DNA of 64,000 bases from CBDBKL01 sp965206675 (GTDB lineage Bacteria; Bdellovibrionota; Bdellovibrionia; Bdellovibrionales; JAKFYE01): positions 372,001 to 436,000 of the forward strand of contig CBDBKL010000008.1 of assembly GCA_965206675.1 (NCBI GenBank), read 5' to 3'. Shown here piece by piece: positions 44,679 through 54,462 of the stretch; position 1 is the stretch's first letter, and each line of letters opens with the position of its first letter. The notes below the pieces were generated by a model. The model did no database searches and was not told where the DNA came from. It saw nothing but the letters and a program-made list of their open reading frames with translations. A program made the translations under genes and the position numbers.

Positions 44679-45053
44679 ATGATTGAAAATACTATATCAG
44701 AATCCCTTTTAAGTAATTTCTTAGGTCTTTTCACTAAAGAGGGAGAGGTTGATGTCGAAGCAACTAGAGAATTCTTAAATATCTCAAAGAAAGAGCTAGC
44801 TCAAGCATTTGGCCTCTCCGCTGATCAAATTAGAACAACAAGAATTGGGAGAATGACTAAAGAGAGAATTAAAGAATTAGCTTCTGCTTTAGAATTTGTT
44901 GCAGAAACATTCGATGGAAATAGGGAAAAAACCCAATTTTGGATTAATACCCCTAACCCAAACTTAGGAGGAAGCAGCCCTAAGCACTTGATCATTAACG
45001 GGCGATATCGTAAAGTACAAAAATTCATTTTAGCAGCCAAGAGTGGATATTAA
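44679..45053 (+). CDS. Xre/MbcA/ParS-type antitoxin of a RES-Xre module
   Basis: ATG 44679 is selected because AAGGAGG lies six bases upstream; an ATG at 44673 is too close to it. The 124-aa protein has a HTH segment (FLNISKKELAQAFGLSADQIRTT) and a C-terminal toxin-binding half (LASALEFVAETFDGNREKTQFWINTPNPNLGGSSPKHLI), which is the DUF2384/MbcA-like pattern in which a WINTPNPxLGG motif is diagnostic. It would block the RES toxin and repress its own promoter. The toxin gene follows after 3 bp. Confidence 0.85.
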   Translation: MIENTISESLLSNFLGLFTKEGEVDVEATREFLNISKKELAQAFGLSADQIRTTRIGRMTKERIKELASALEFVAETFDGNREKTQFWINTPNPNLGGSSPKHLIINGRYRKVQKFILAAKSGY

Positions 45054-45056
45054 GCT

Positions 45057-45983
45057 GTGAGGCGAGGACAGAAAAATTATAGAAATAAAAAATCCATCTT
45101 AGAAAAGATTTTTAAAAAAACAGCCCCACATTCATTTTTAGAAAATAAGTTGATACACCTTGATAAACTAAATCAAGACTCTCGAGATTTATGGAAAGAT
45201 TTTCAAGACATTCTTGCTAAAGAAAGAGAGAAGGTTTTAGACAAAATAAAAGAAGCCCTTTACGAAACTTCTTCTGTTGATTTTTCATTAGAAAATGCAG
45301 GAAGAATCGTTGGCTCACAATTTTCTACAACCCCCCTTTCTTGCAAAGGGAGTTATCTCCGTCCCCTAGGAGGAAGATTTAATTTTGGACAATCAGTTTC
45401 ATATCAGAACTATTTTCCCGCCCTATATGTTTCTGATAGTTATGAGACTGCTTATTCTGAAAGATTTCCAAAACAAGAAAAAAGGGACATAAACGAAAAC
45501 TTTACCGAATTGAGTTTGGCTCTACAAAATACAGATTCTTTTTCTTATTATAGAATCAACTTATTCTTAGAGCGTGTAATCGATATTAGAAAAAAGAAAC
45601 CCTTAACTGCTTTTTATAATTCTATTAAACACATAAAAATGCCAAAAGATTTTCAAAAACGAGCAAAAAAACTTAAAGTGAAAATGAGTATTATTAAAGA
45701 TGTTCAGTTGTTAAAAGACAGGATTCTTGAACCAAATTATGAACAATGGGACTTTTGGATTGACTGTTACTCCACTTCCCAGTGGTTCGGTCACTATGCA
45801 AGACTATCTGGAATACAAGGCGTTATTTATCCCAGTGTTCGATCGGACTCCGGATTTAATGTGGCAATATTTCCTGATCAATTTAAAGATACTTCTAGCT
45901 ATATTAAATCGCCCGATGAAACTGACTCTATAAAAGATAGCCAAAAAAGAATGGATGCTGAAAACTTTGAAACTTTTCTATAA
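45057..45983 (+). CDS. RES-domain toxin (NAD-depleting), large form, 308 aa
   Basis: The RES fold is seen in GSYLRPLGGRFNFGQ (Arg at 102 and 107), ALYVSDSYETAYSE, and the late QGVIYPSVRSDSGFNVAIFPDQF, which match the conserved Arg/Tyr/Ser positions of RES toxins. Characterised RES toxins consume NAD+. An N-terminal Lys-rich helical extension of about 80 residues makes this longer than the usual 150-230 aa. GTG 45057 is the likely start, three bases after the antitoxin. Pairing with the Xre antitoxin gives strong context. Confidence 0.85.
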   Translation: MRRGQKNYRNKKSILEKIFKKTAPHSFLENKLIHLDKLNQDSRDLWKDFQDILAKEREKVLDKIKEALYETSSVDFSLENAGRIVGSQFSTTPLSCKGSYLRPLGGRFNFGQSVSYQNYFPALYVSDSYETAYSERFPKQEKRDINENFTELSLALQNTDSFSYYRINLFLERVIDIRKKKPLTAFYNSIKHIKMPKDFQKRAKKLKVKMSIIKDVQLLKDRILEPNYEQWDFWIDCYSTSQWFGHYARLSGIQGVIYPSVRSDSGFNVAIFPDQFKDTSSYIKSPDETDSIKDSQKRMDAENFETFL

Positions 45984-46036
45984 TTAATTAAAAAACTATG
46001 ATAGTAAGGTTCTCTATATGCTCTTGGGAGAACATT

Positions 46037-47326
46037 TTGAAAACAACCATTGATCAACTTTCAAAACACATCGGAAAAACTGTAACCCTCAAAGGATGGG
46101 TAGCCAAGACACGTTCCTCTGGAAAAATTAAATTTCTATTGCTTCGAGACGGAACAGGGTTTTGTCAGTCTGTATTTTTTAAAGGGGATTGTTCCGAAGA
46201 AATATTTGAGAATTTTTCCCATCTCACTCAAGAATCCTCTGTTGAAGTGACAGGAGTTGTACGCAAAGAAGATCGTAGCCCTGGAGGGTACGAACTGGGA
46301 GCACAATCTTTTACCATATTTCACACTTCAAAGGATTACCCCATTACACCCAAAGATCATGGGGTGGATTTTTTAATGAACCATCGTCACCTTTGGCTAA
46401 GATCACGCAAACAACATGCAGCTCTACGTGTACGCTCAGAAATTATAACCGCCATCAGACATTTTTTTGATAACCGTGGATTTACACTTTTAGATGCACC
46501 TATATTTACTCCCAGTGCCTGCGAAGGAACATCGACATTGTTTAAAACAGAGTACTTTGATAAAGAAGCCTTCCTCAGTCAAAGTGGTCAGCTCTACAGT
46601 GAGGCGGGTGCTGCTGCCTTTGGAAAGGTTTATTGCTTTGGACCAACCTTTAGAGCAGAGAAATCTAAAACAAGAAGACACCTTATCGAGTTTTGGATGG
46701 TTGAACCAGAAGTGGCTTTTTACAACTTGAATGACAACATGGAACTAGCAGAGCAACTCATAGAATATGTTGTTCAAAGAACTTTAAAAAATCGCCAAAA
46801 TGAACTCTCCATACTTGAACGAAATACAAAGGCTTTAGAAAAAGTTAAAGCTCCCTTTCCGCGACTGCACTACAAAGAAGCTGTAGAACTGATTCAAAAA
46901 ACCAATTCTGAGTTCAAATATGGGGAAGATTTTGGTGGAGCAGATGAAACCATTGTGAGTTCTGAATATGAAAAACCCGTTTTCATACACAGATTCCCGG
47001 CTGCGCTTAAAGCTTTTTATATGAAAAGAGACCCTGAAGATGAAAAAGCCTCTTTAAGTTGTGATTTATTGGCCACAGAAGGATATGGAGAGATCATCGG
47101 TGGATCACAGCGCGAAGATGAATATGAAACTCTTCTAAAACGTATAAAAGAACACAATTTAAACGAAGAAGATTTTAAATGGTACCTTGATTTAAGAAAG
47201 TATGGAACATTTGAACATTCAGGTTTTGGCCTTGGATTAGAAAGAACTGTAGCGTGGATTTGTGGATTACCACATGTGAGAGAGACAATTCCCTTCCCAC
47301 GGCTTTATGGGCGAATGACACCTTAA
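46037..47326 (+). CDS. asnS: Asparaginyl-tRNA synthetase
   Basis: It charges tRNA-Asn. TTG 46037 is preferred: GGGAG lies 6 bases upstream and the N-terminus then aligns with the family (KTTIDQLSKHIGKTVTLKGWVAKTR). ATG 45998 would add 13 residues. The 429-aa protein has the OB-fold anticodon domain, motif 2 with FGPTFRAEKSKTRRHLIEFWMVEPE, and motif 3 GFGLGLERTVAWICG. The LIGAND residues of the Asn type (EFWMVEPE) distinguish it from AspS. Confidence 0.93.
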   Translation: MKTTIDQLSKHIGKTVTLKGWVAKTRSSGKIKFLLLRDGTGFCQSVFFKGDCSEEIFENFSHLTQESSVEVTGVVRKEDRSPGGYELGAQSFTIFHTSKDYPITPKDHGVDFLMNHRHLWLRSRKQHAALRVRSEIITAIRHFFDNRGFTLLDAPIFTPSACEGTSTLFKTEYFDKEAFLSQSGQLYSEAGAAAFGKVYCFGPTFRAEKSKTRRHLIEFWMVEPEVAFYNLNDNMELAEQLIEYVVQRTLKNRQNELSILERNTKALEKVKAPFPRLHYKEAVELIQKTNSEFKYGEDFGGADETIVSSEYEKPVFIHRFPAALKAFYMKRDPEDEKASLSCDLLATEGYGEIIGGSQREDEYETLLKRIKEHNLNEEDFKWYLDLRKYGTFEHSGFGLGLERTVAWICGLPHVRETIPFPRLYGRMTP

Positions 47327-47347
47327 AGGCTTAGGAGGCATTGGTAT

Positions 47348-47376
47348 TTGATGCTATATAAATTATTTTCTATTAG
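47348..47376 (+). promoter_or_regulatory. Candidate promoter of the pcc-mcm operon
   Basis: TTGATG at 47348-47353, a 17-base spacer, and TATTAG at 47371-47376 match four of six -35 and -10 positions or better. It lies about 110 bp upstream of the first operon gene in a 159-bp gap. Confidence 0.35.
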
Positions 47377-47485
47377 AAGAGATTTTTAAGAGTTAGAGGG
47401 TTTATACAGTTTAATAAGTGACACTTTAAAAATAAGAGGGTTATGTTGTTGTTATTCCAATCAGAAAACCTTAAGGAACTATCGT

Positions 47486-49039
47486 ATGGAACAGAAAACA
47501 AATCAGACCTTGCTTGACCAACTTTCACAGCTCAACACAGAAGCTCAAGCCGGTGGTGGACAAGATCGTATAAAAAAACAAAAAGCGGATGGTAAACTGA
47601 CCGCCAGAGAACGCCTTGATATTTTATTAGATGCTGGAAGTTTTGTAGAGATTGACCGCTTTGTAACTCATCGTTGTTCAAACTTTGAAATGCAAAAAAT
47701 TCTGGGAGATGGTGTTGTCACTGGATACGGAAAAATAAATGGAAAACTAGTTTACGTCTACAGCCAAGATTTCACAGTCTTTGGCGGCAGCCTCTCTGGA
47801 TCTAACGCAAAAAAAATATGTAAAATATTAGATCTTGCTACAAAAAATGGAGCCCCTGTTATTGGACTCAATGATTCCGGAGGAGCCAGAATTCAAGAAG
47901 GGGTAGAGGCTTTAGGAGGCTATGCAGATATTTTCCTAAGAAACACACATGCCTCCGGTGTGGTACCTCAAATTAATGCCATCATGGGCCCCTGTGCAGG
48001 AGGTGCTGTATACAGCCCTAGTATCACGGATTTTATATTTATGGTGGAAGACACCAGCTACATGTTTGTAACTGGTCCCAGTGTAGTAAAAACCGTTACA
48101 CATGAAGATGTAACCAAAGAAGAATTGGGGGGGGCCGGAACACATGCTGAAAAATCGGGAGTGGCTCACTTTACCGCCAATGATGATAAGCACTGCCTTT
48201 TACTCATTCGTGAACTCATGAATTTTCTTCCCAGCAATAATATGGATGATGCCCCTCGATGGCTCTGTAATGATCCCATTGATCGTTCAGACATATCACT
48301 TAATGAACTCATACCTCCCAATCCTAAGAAACCTTACAATATAAATGATTTGATTCGCAAAACTGTAGATGAAGGACATTTCTTAGAGGTGCATAAACAC
48401 TATGCCACAAATATCATTGTTGGATTTGCAAGATATGGAGGAAGAAGTGTGGGCATTGTTGCCAATCAACCACAAGTTTTAGCCGGTTGTTTAAATATTG
48501 AAGCCAGTGTAAAAGCAGCTCGATTTGTTCGATTTTGTGATGCCTTTAATATCCCTATTATAACATTCGTCGATGTTCCTGGATTTTTACCCGGTGTCGA
48601 TCAAGAGTGGAATGGCATTATCACTCATGGGGCCAAGTTACTCTATGCCTACGCTGAAGCCACTGTTCCTTTAATCACGATAATAACTCGCAAAGCCTAT
48701 GGCGGAGCTTATGATGTTATGGCTTCAAAACATCTTCGAGCAGACATTAACTTTGCCTACCCAACAGCAGAAATTGCCGTAATGGGAGCCGAGGGAGCTG
48801 TTAATATTATTTTTAGAGAGAAATTAAAAAATTCAAAATTACCTGAAAAAGAACGACAGACACTCACCGAAGATTATGAGAAAACTTTTAATAACCCCTA
48901 CAAAGCAGCAGCCTTAGGATACATTGATGAAGTGATTGAACCACAACATACAAGAAAAAAAATATGCGAATCATTAGAAATGCTAAAAAACAAAAGAGAT
49001 TTATTACCCCCTAAAAAGCATGGAAATATTCCTCTGTAA
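47486..49039 (+). CDS. pccB: Propionyl-CoA carboxylase beta (carboxyltransferase) subunit
   Basis: The subunit transfers the carboxyl group from carboxybiotin to propionyl-CoA to form methylmalonyl-CoA. The 517-aa protein matches the beta-subunit pattern: KKQKADGKLTARERLDILLDAGSF, the oxyanion holes GGARIQEGVEALGGYADIF and TFVDVPGFLPG, and ITRKAYGGAYDVMASKHL. AAGGAA precedes the ATG. Substrate choice (propionyl rather than acetyl or methylcrotonyl) is inferred from the mutase gene in the same operon. Confidence 0.9.
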   Translation: MEQKTNQTLLDQLSQLNTEAQAGGGQDRIKKQKADGKLTARERLDILLDAGSFVEIDRFVTHRCSNFEMQKILGDGVVTGYGKINGKLVYVYSQDFTVFGGSLSGSNAKKICKILDLATKNGAPVIGLNDSGGARIQEGVEALGGYADIFLRNTHASGVVPQINAIMGPCAGGAVYSPSITDFIFMVEDTSYMFVTGPSVVKTVTHEDVTKEELGGAGTHAEKSGVAHFTANDDKHCLLLIRELMNFLPSNNMDDAPRWLCNDPIDRSDISLNELIPPNPKKPYNINDLIRKTVDEGHFLEVHKHYATNIIVGFARYGGRSVGIVANQPQVLAGCLNIEASVKAARFVRFCDAFNIPIITFVDVPGFLPGVDQEWNGIITHGAKLLYAYAEATVPLITIITRKAYGGAYDVMASKHLRADINFAYPTAEIAVMGAEGAVNIIFREKLKNSKLPEKERQTLTEDYEKTFNNPYKAAALGYIDEVIEPQHTRKKICESLEMLKNKRDLLPPKKHGNIPL

Positions 49040-49051
49040 GTGGAGTAGAAA

Positions 49052-50539
49052 ATGTTTAAAAAAATTCTTATAGCTAACAGGGGTGAGATCGCCGTACGAA
49101 TCCTTCGAGCTTGCAGAGATTTAAAAATAAAAAGTGTGGCCGTTTATTCCACAGCGGATCGTAACGGATATCATGTGACTTTAGCTGATGAGGCCTATGA
49201 AATAGGCCCTGCCCCCAGTAACGAATCCTATCTCAATATAGATAAAATCATTGAAGTTGCAAAATGCTCTGGTGCAGATGCTATTCATCCAGGATATGGG
49301 TTTCTAAGTGAAAACGCTACCTTTGCAAAACGATTAAAAAAAGAAAAAATCAGCTTTATTGGACCTTCAGCAGAAACAATTGAAACCATGGGAGATAAAA
49401 TCAAAGCCAAAGAAGTCATGAAAAAGGCGGGAGTTCCCACCGTTCCTGGAAGTACAGGCCCCGTTGATACTGTAGAAGATGCAAAAAAACTTATTAAAAA
49501 GATCGGTCTACCCGTTCTTATAAAAGCGACGGCTGGTGGTGGCGGAAAGGGAATGAGACTAGTTCAAAACGAAAAGGATTTATCCAGTGCCTTTCGATCA
49601 GCACGCTCTGAAGCTCAAAACTACTTTGGAAATAATGCTGTCTATATTGAGCGTTTTATACAAAACCCGAAACATATTGAAATTCAAGTTTTTGGAGACA
49701 CATATGGTAATGTCATACATCTCTTTGACAGAGAGTGCTCTATACAACGACGACATCAAAAAATAATAGAAGAGGCCCCGAGCCCTTCTGTACCCCAAAA
49801 CATTCGTGAAAAAATGGGACAAATAGCTGTTAATGCTGCCAAACAAATTCATTATGTCGGAGCAGGAACTTTTGAATTTATATTTGATAACACGACAAAA
49901 GAGTTTTTCTTTATGGAAATGAACACACGTTTACAAGTTGAACATCCTGTTACAGAAATGATAACAGGATTTGATCTGGTTCAAGAACAGATATTTGTTG
50001 CTGCAGGGAAAAAGCTTTTAAAAAACCAAGACGAAATCCAAATTAAGGGGCATGCTATTGAAGCTCGAATATGCGCCGAAGATCCTGTTAGTTTTATGCC
50101 CTCACCTGGATTAATAAGAAAATGTCGTCACCCCCATGGGCCCTTTGTGAGGGTGGACTCCTGTGCCTATTCCAACTGTGAAATCCCCATTCACTATGAC
50201 CCTATGTTCACAAAGGTCATTTGCTGGGGACATAATAGAGTTGAAGCTATTAAAAGATTAAATAATGCCCTCACTGAATTTTTTATTTCCGGAATAAAAA
50301 CAAATATTGTTTTACACCGATCTATTTTAAAATCTGAAAAGTTTATAGAGGGTTCTTACACTACGAATTTTTTAGATTCTGAATTCAAACTCTCTCAGAG
50401 TGATCTTTTTCAATTTATTGATGATCGTGTGTTTTTAATTTCTGCTGTCATAGAGGCCTATAAAGAAAAACGAACTCAAGGCATATCATCCGATGATAAC
50501 AAATGGAAACGCCGTGCACGAGAAGAAGGGTTGAGATAA
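49052..50539 (+). CDS. pccA: Biotin carboxylase subunit of propionyl-CoA carboxylase
   Basis: An ATP-grasp enzyme that carboxylates biotin with bicarbonate. The 495-aa protein shows KILIANRGEIAVRILRACRDL at the start, GGGGKGMRLV in the ATP lid, FDRECSIQRRHQKIIEEAPS, and MNTRLQVEHPVTEMITG. It stops after the carboxylase module. The biotin carrier is the next gene, 2 bp away, so the usual PccA polypeptide is split in two. GGAGTAG precedes the ATG. Confidence 0.92.
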   Translation: MFKKILIANRGEIAVRILRACRDLKIKSVAVYSTADRNGYHVTLADEAYEIGPAPSNESYLNIDKIIEVAKCSGADAIHPGYGFLSENATFAKRLKKEKISFIGPSAETIETMGDKIKAKEVMKKAGVPTVPGSTGPVDTVEDAKKLIKKIGLPVLIKATAGGGGKGMRLVQNEKDLSSAFRSARSEAQNYFGNNAVYIERFIQNPKHIEIQVFGDTYGNVIHLFDRECSIQRRHQKIIEEAPSPSVPQNIREKMGQIAVNAAKQIHYVGAGTFEFIFDNTTKEFFFMEMNTRLQVEHPVTEMITGFDLVQEQIFVAAGKKLLKNQDEIQIKGHAIEARICAEDPVSFMPSPGLIRKCRHPHGPFVRVDSCAYSNCEIPIHYDPMFTKVICWGHNRVEAIKRLNNALTEFFISGIKTNIVLHRSILKSEKFIEGSYTTNFLDSEFKLSQSDLFQFIDDRVFLISAVIEAYKEKRTQGISSDDNKWKRRAREEGLR

Positions 50540-50541
50540 AA

Positions 50542-51066
50542 ATGTATTTCGAAGCTTCAACGAAAAATAAAAACTATAAAATACATATAATAGAAAACCC
50601 CAAAGATTGGAAGATTGAAATCATTACTCCTGAGGAGAAAAGTGAAGTTTATAACATTTCAAAGGATCACTATACATCAATAGACAATGCTATTAGTTTT
50701 ATTTTTAAAAACTCCTCTTATGTGATCGATGTCATTAAAAGTGGCATCAATTATGAAGTGTATACACAGGGTTCATATAGGAAAATCACTCTTCTTAACG
50801 ATGAAGCCCTTCTTCATGAGAGTTTAAAGAACGAAGGAGGTCTGACCGATGCGAGCGGACTCACGGCAGGGATGCCAGGAAAAATAATAGATATTTTTGT
50901 CAAAGAAGGAGATAAAGTCAGTGCTGGTGATCCTCTTTTAATCATGGAGGCTATGAAAATGGAAAATGAAATGAAAGCTGCAAATGATGTTAAAATCAAA
51001 TCCATTCTTGTTCAAAAAGGACAAAATGTAGAGGCGGGGGCTGAGCTTATTACTTATGAACAATAA
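50542..51066 (+). CDS. Biotin carboxyl carrier protein (separate subunit)
   Basis: ATG 50542 follows the carboxylase stop by 2 bp; a longer frame to 50503 lies inside pccA. The 174-aa protein has a beta-rich N-terminal half like the BT linker domain of PccA, a short spacer, and a biotinyl domain (AGMPGKIIDIFVKEGDKVSAGDPLLIMEAMKMENEM) with the biotinylated Lys at residue 139. It ends right after the domain (AELITYEQ). It overlaps the mutase gene by 11 bp. Confidence 0.9.
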   Translation: MYFEASTKNKNYKIHIIENPKDWKIEIITPEEKSEVYNISKDHYTSIDNAISFIFKNSSYVIDVIKSGINYEVYTQGSYRKITLLNDEALLHESLKNEGGLTDASGLTAGMPGKIIDIFVKEGDKVSAGDPLLIMEAMKMENEMKAANDVKIKSILVQKGQNVEAGAELITYEQ

Positions 51067-52621
51067 AGATGTACGCACTCGCAGCGGAATACCTTTAAAA
51101 GTTGATTATGGTTCTGAATCCATTGGTCACCCTGGGGACTATCCTTTTACTCGAGGTATTTATCCTTCTATGTATAGGACTCGCAACTGGACAATGAGAC
51201 AATACTCTGGGTTTGGATCAGCCAGTGAGAGCAACAAGAGATACAGATCTCTACTCCAAAAGGGACAATCAGGTCTCAGCATTGCTTTCGATTTACCGAC
51301 ACAGATGGGATATGACTCTGATCATATTATGTCGACAGGAGAAGTGGGCAAAGTGGGTGTTGCTATTTCTTCTATTGAAGACATGGATAGACTTTTAAAG
51401 GATATTCCTCTCGATAAGATATCCACATCTATGACCATTAATTCCACTGCTGGCATTTTATTAGCCTTTTATGTTGTTCTAGCTCGCCAGCGTAAAATCG
51501 ATCTGAAAAAAATATCAGGCACTGTTCAAAATGATCTTTTAAAAGAATACATTGCCCGAGGCACATATATTTATCCACCAATCCCTTCATTGCGAATAAC
51601 AACAGATATTTTTGAATACTGTAGAGATAATATCCCTAAGTGGAATACAATTAGCATTTCTGGATATCATATTCGTGAAGCAGGAAGCACTGCTGTTCAA
51701 GAATTGGCATTCACCTTAGCCAATGGTCTGACATATGTTCAATCTGCCATTGATAAAGGTTTAGATGTAAATCAATTTGGTGAACGCTTGAGTTTCTTTT
51801 TCAATGTGCAAAATAATTTTTTCGAAGAAGTTGCCAAGTTTAGAGCGGCCCGTCGTCTATGGGCGAAGTTAATGAAAGAAAGATTTGGAGCCACAAACTC
51901 TAACGCTATGAAATTACGTTTTCATGCCCAAACTTCTGGTGTTTCATTAACAGCTCAACAACCTGAAAATAATATCACACGAGTTACTTTGCAGGCTCTG
52001 GCCGCCGTTATAGGCGGGACACAAAGTCTTCATACCAACTCTATGGATGAAGCTTTGGGACTACCCACAGAAAAAGCGGCTGCTATTGCATTGAGGACAC
52101 AACAAATATTAGCTTATGAATCGGGAGTAAAAGATGTCGCAGATCCCATGGGTGGCTCGTATTTTATTGAAGAACTCACTGATAGTATAGAAAAACTAGC
52201 ACATGATTATATAAATCGTATTGATGAATTAGGCGGTGTTATAAAATGCATACAAGACGGATGGATTCAAAAAGAAATTCAAACTTCAGCTTATAAATTC
52301 CAGAAAGATATGGAAAACGAAAAAGAAATTATTGTTGGAGTAAATACTTTTCAAGATGATAAGAGAGAAAATTCCATTGAGGTTTTAAAAGTAGATCCAC
52401 AAATAGAGCGGGATCAAATTGAGAGATTAGGATTATTTAAAAAAAATCGTGATATGCAGAAGGTAAAAAAACATTTAGAAAAAATTCGAAACGCAGCAGA
52501 AGGGAAAGCAAATTTGATTCCCCTATTTGTTGATGCTGTTAATGAAAAAGTCACTCTAGGAGAGATTTCTGACAGTTTAAGAAAAGTTTTTGGACAATAT
52601 GAGGAGACTGTTACCCTTTAG
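51056..52621 (+). CDS. mutB: Methylmalonyl-CoA mutase catalytic subunit, lacking the B12-binding domain
   Basis: The enzyme isomerises methylmalonyl-CoA to succinyl-CoA with adenosylcobalamin. The 521-aa protein covers the TIM-barrel CoA-binding domain: YPFTRGIYPSMYRTRNWTMRQYSGFGSASESN, LSIAFDLPTQMGYDSDH, and SGYHIREAGSTAVQELAFTLANG. It ends at residue 521 with no cobalamin-binding DxHxxG domain, as in two-gene mutases where a small subunit carries it. No such small gene follows here. It is the last gene of the operon, starting inside the BCCP gene. Confidence 0.9.
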   Translation: MNNKDVRTRSGIPLKVDYGSESIGHPGDYPFTRGIYPSMYRTRNWTMRQYSGFGSASESNKRYRSLLQKGQSGLSIAFDLPTQMGYDSDHIMSTGEVGKVGVAISSIEDMDRLLKDIPLDKISTSMTINSTAGILLAFYVVLARQRKIDLKKISGTVQNDLLKEYIARGTYIYPPIPSLRITTDIFEYCRDNIPKWNTISISGYHIREAGSTAVQELAFTLANGLTYVQSAIDKGLDVNQFGERLSFFFNVQNNFFEEVAKFRAARRLWAKLMKERFGATNSNAMKLRFHAQTSGVSLTAQQPENNITRVTLQALAAVIGGTQSLHTNSMDEALGLPTEKAAAIALRTQQILAYESGVKDVADPMGGSYFIEELTDSIEKLAHDYINRIDELGGVIKCIQDGWIQKEIQTSAYKFQKDMENEKEIIVGVNTFQDDKRENSIEVLKVDPQIERDQIERLGLFKKNRDMQKVKKHLEKIRNAAEGKANLIPLFVDAVNEKVTLGEISDSLRKVFGQYEETVTL

Positions 52622-52776
52622 CTTAAAAATGCTCAGCTTTTTCCATTGTAACTTCACCTTACCGACACTAACAGAGTTTAATAAGGTGAATTCTGTGTTG
52701 CGTAACTCCATGTCTTTGTTCTATTCAAGTTAGTATTCTCCAATGAATACTTCTGCTTATACCTCAAAATAACAGC

Positions 52777-52805
52777 TTGATAACAAAATACTTCTTATAT
52801 ACAAT
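52777..52805 (+). promoter_or_regulatory. Probable sigma-70 promoter of exported ankyrin protein 2
   Basis: TTGATA (52777-52782), a 17-base spacer, and TACAAT (52800-52805) match five of six bases at each box. GGGGGATGG lies just before the start codon about 40 bases later. Confidence 0.6.
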
Positions 52806-52843
52806 AAGCAAATTAAGAAGAAACTCTTCCGGGGGATGGATTT

Positions 52844-54433
52844 ATGAAGCTATTTACACTTATATTTATCTTGATCCCTTTTAATTCCTTAGTGCATGCT
52901 GAAGAAAGTGATTCTCAAGAGAAAGGAGGAAGGGGATCATTTGCTGAAATGATTCAGCATGACCCTTCGTTACCCACTGTCTCTCCTCTTGAAATTGATG
53001 AGTCCAGAAGGGGAGTCGATGAAATCGAATTACCCCCTCTGACAAATGTGGAATCATCAAATGATATAGATTTTCCACTTATGCTAGAAAACAATCGTGC
53101 GGGGCGAAGGTTCACCAGACAACGCTTCCAGTATACTTTTTCTGAAGTTGCCTATTCAGCTATCGCTCGCAATAAGCCAAGAATCTTTGCAATATATTTT
53201 TCCCTACTGACTAATCTTGAAATGATGGACTTCATAATGCATAGAGCTGCACAAAGTGAAAATCCTGAGTTTTTAGAAAGAGCTTTAAGGTCTGAAACCA
53301 ATGTGAACTCAAGGTTCTTATATACACCACAACATCCCTATGCAAAATACTCCACGGCTTTACTGCGAGCTATATTGGGAAAAAACGCAGAAAATATTAG
53401 AACTCTTTTAGCCATGGGAGCAGACCCCAACATTCCAAACCTCGACGGAACAACACCCTTAATTATGGCCGCTTATGTACACTTTCATGAGGGTGTAGAA
53501 GCTTTATTGGAACACCCAGAAACAGATGTCAATGCAACAGATAAGGACGGATACACAGCTCTACACTTAGCCAAAAACCCTCACTCTCTTCAGCTTCTGC
53601 TCCAAGATACAAGAATAAAACTAGAAGAAGGAACGAGTATTTTCAGTACACCCATCTATGAAACAGTTTTACACGCATCAGCCTATGATCATCCAGAAAA
53701 GATAAAGCCCTTATTAGAGAAAGGGGCTGATCCGAATGCTATAGATGGTGATGAAAATACGGTTCTGCATCGTCTTGCTAAAGAATTTTTTGATTCTTCT
53801 AAAAAACCTTATGGAGAAGCTATTAACGCATTACTGGATCATGAAAAAACTGAACCAAATGAAAAAGATATTCAGGGAAAAACACCCCTATTTACTGCTG
53901 TTGAAAATGGTAACTTAAAAGCGGTGAAAATATTTCTGGCAAGTGATAACGTGGATCCCACTATAACAGACAACGAGGGGCGAACAATTGTACACTTCGC
54001 TGCAGGGCTACCCGGAAGTGTTGTTGACATAGAAATATTAGAAACTCTACTTACAGATGAAAGAACAAGGCACCTTATAAATGAAACAGATGATAAAGAA
54101 AACCTTCCTTTGCATGAGGCCGCAAAGAGCAATTCAGTACATCTGGGTGTTACATTGAAAGCCATAGAAGCACTTGTTCGCGTTGGGGCTAATGTAAACG
54201 CCGAAAATAGCAACGGCATGACGGCTGCAGAGCTCCTTCTTGAGCATACGACACGTCATCACGAAGAACATTTGAAAAAAGGACTTATAGTACTTCTTAA
54301 AAACGGAGCTAAAATACCGGAGCGTATTCGAGAACGTGTCACTCCAGCATTATTCGGGGAAAAGATTTCTTCGCTCGTCGGAGAGAAAAGATTAGAAGCG
54401 GCTTTAGGAGAAGCCACTGGTTGTTACAATTAG
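52844..54433 (+). CDS. Exported ankyrin-repeat protein 2, 529 aa
   Basis: A signal peptide (KLFTLIFILIPFNSLVHA) is followed by an acidic, low-complexity stretch and then by about eight ankyrin repeats from residue 165 on, for example ENIRTLLAMGADPNIPNLDGTTPLIMAAYV, VEALLEHPETDVNATDKDGYTALHLA, LKAVKIFLASDNVDPTITDNEGRTIVHFAA, and IEALVRVGANVNAENSNGMTAAELLLE. The C-terminus ends GCYN. Two smaller exported ankyrin genes lie directly downstream on the other strand. Such proteins often bind host or prey proteins; this is inference. GGGGG ribosome site and a good promoter support the start. Confidence 0.85.
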   Translation: MKLFTLIFILIPFNSLVHAEESDSQEKGGRGSFAEMIQHDPSLPTVSPLEIDESRRGVDEIELPPLTNVESSNDIDFPLMLENNRAGRRFTRQRFQYTFSEVAYSAIARNKPRIFAIYFSLLTNLEMMDFIMHRAAQSENPEFLERALRSETNVNSRFLYTPQHPYAKYSTALLRAILGKNAENIRTLLAMGADPNIPNLDGTTPLIMAAYVHFHEGVEALLEHPETDVNATDKDGYTALHLAKNPHSLQLLLQDTRIKLEEGTSIFSTPIYETVLHASAYDHPEKIKPLLEKGADPNAIDGDENTVLHRLAKEFFDSSKKPYGEAINALLDHEKTEPNEKDIQGKTPLFTAVENGNLKAVKIFLASDNVDPTITDNEGRTIVHFAAGLPGSVVDIEILETLLTDERTRHLINETDDKENLPLHEAAKSNSVHLGVTLKAIEALVRVGANVNAENSNGMTAAELLLEHTTRHHEEHLKKGLIVLLKNGAKIPERIRERVTPALFGEKISSLVGEKRLEAALGEATGCYN

Positions 54434-54462
54434 TAGAACCCTTTGGAATAGTTTGTTAATCT

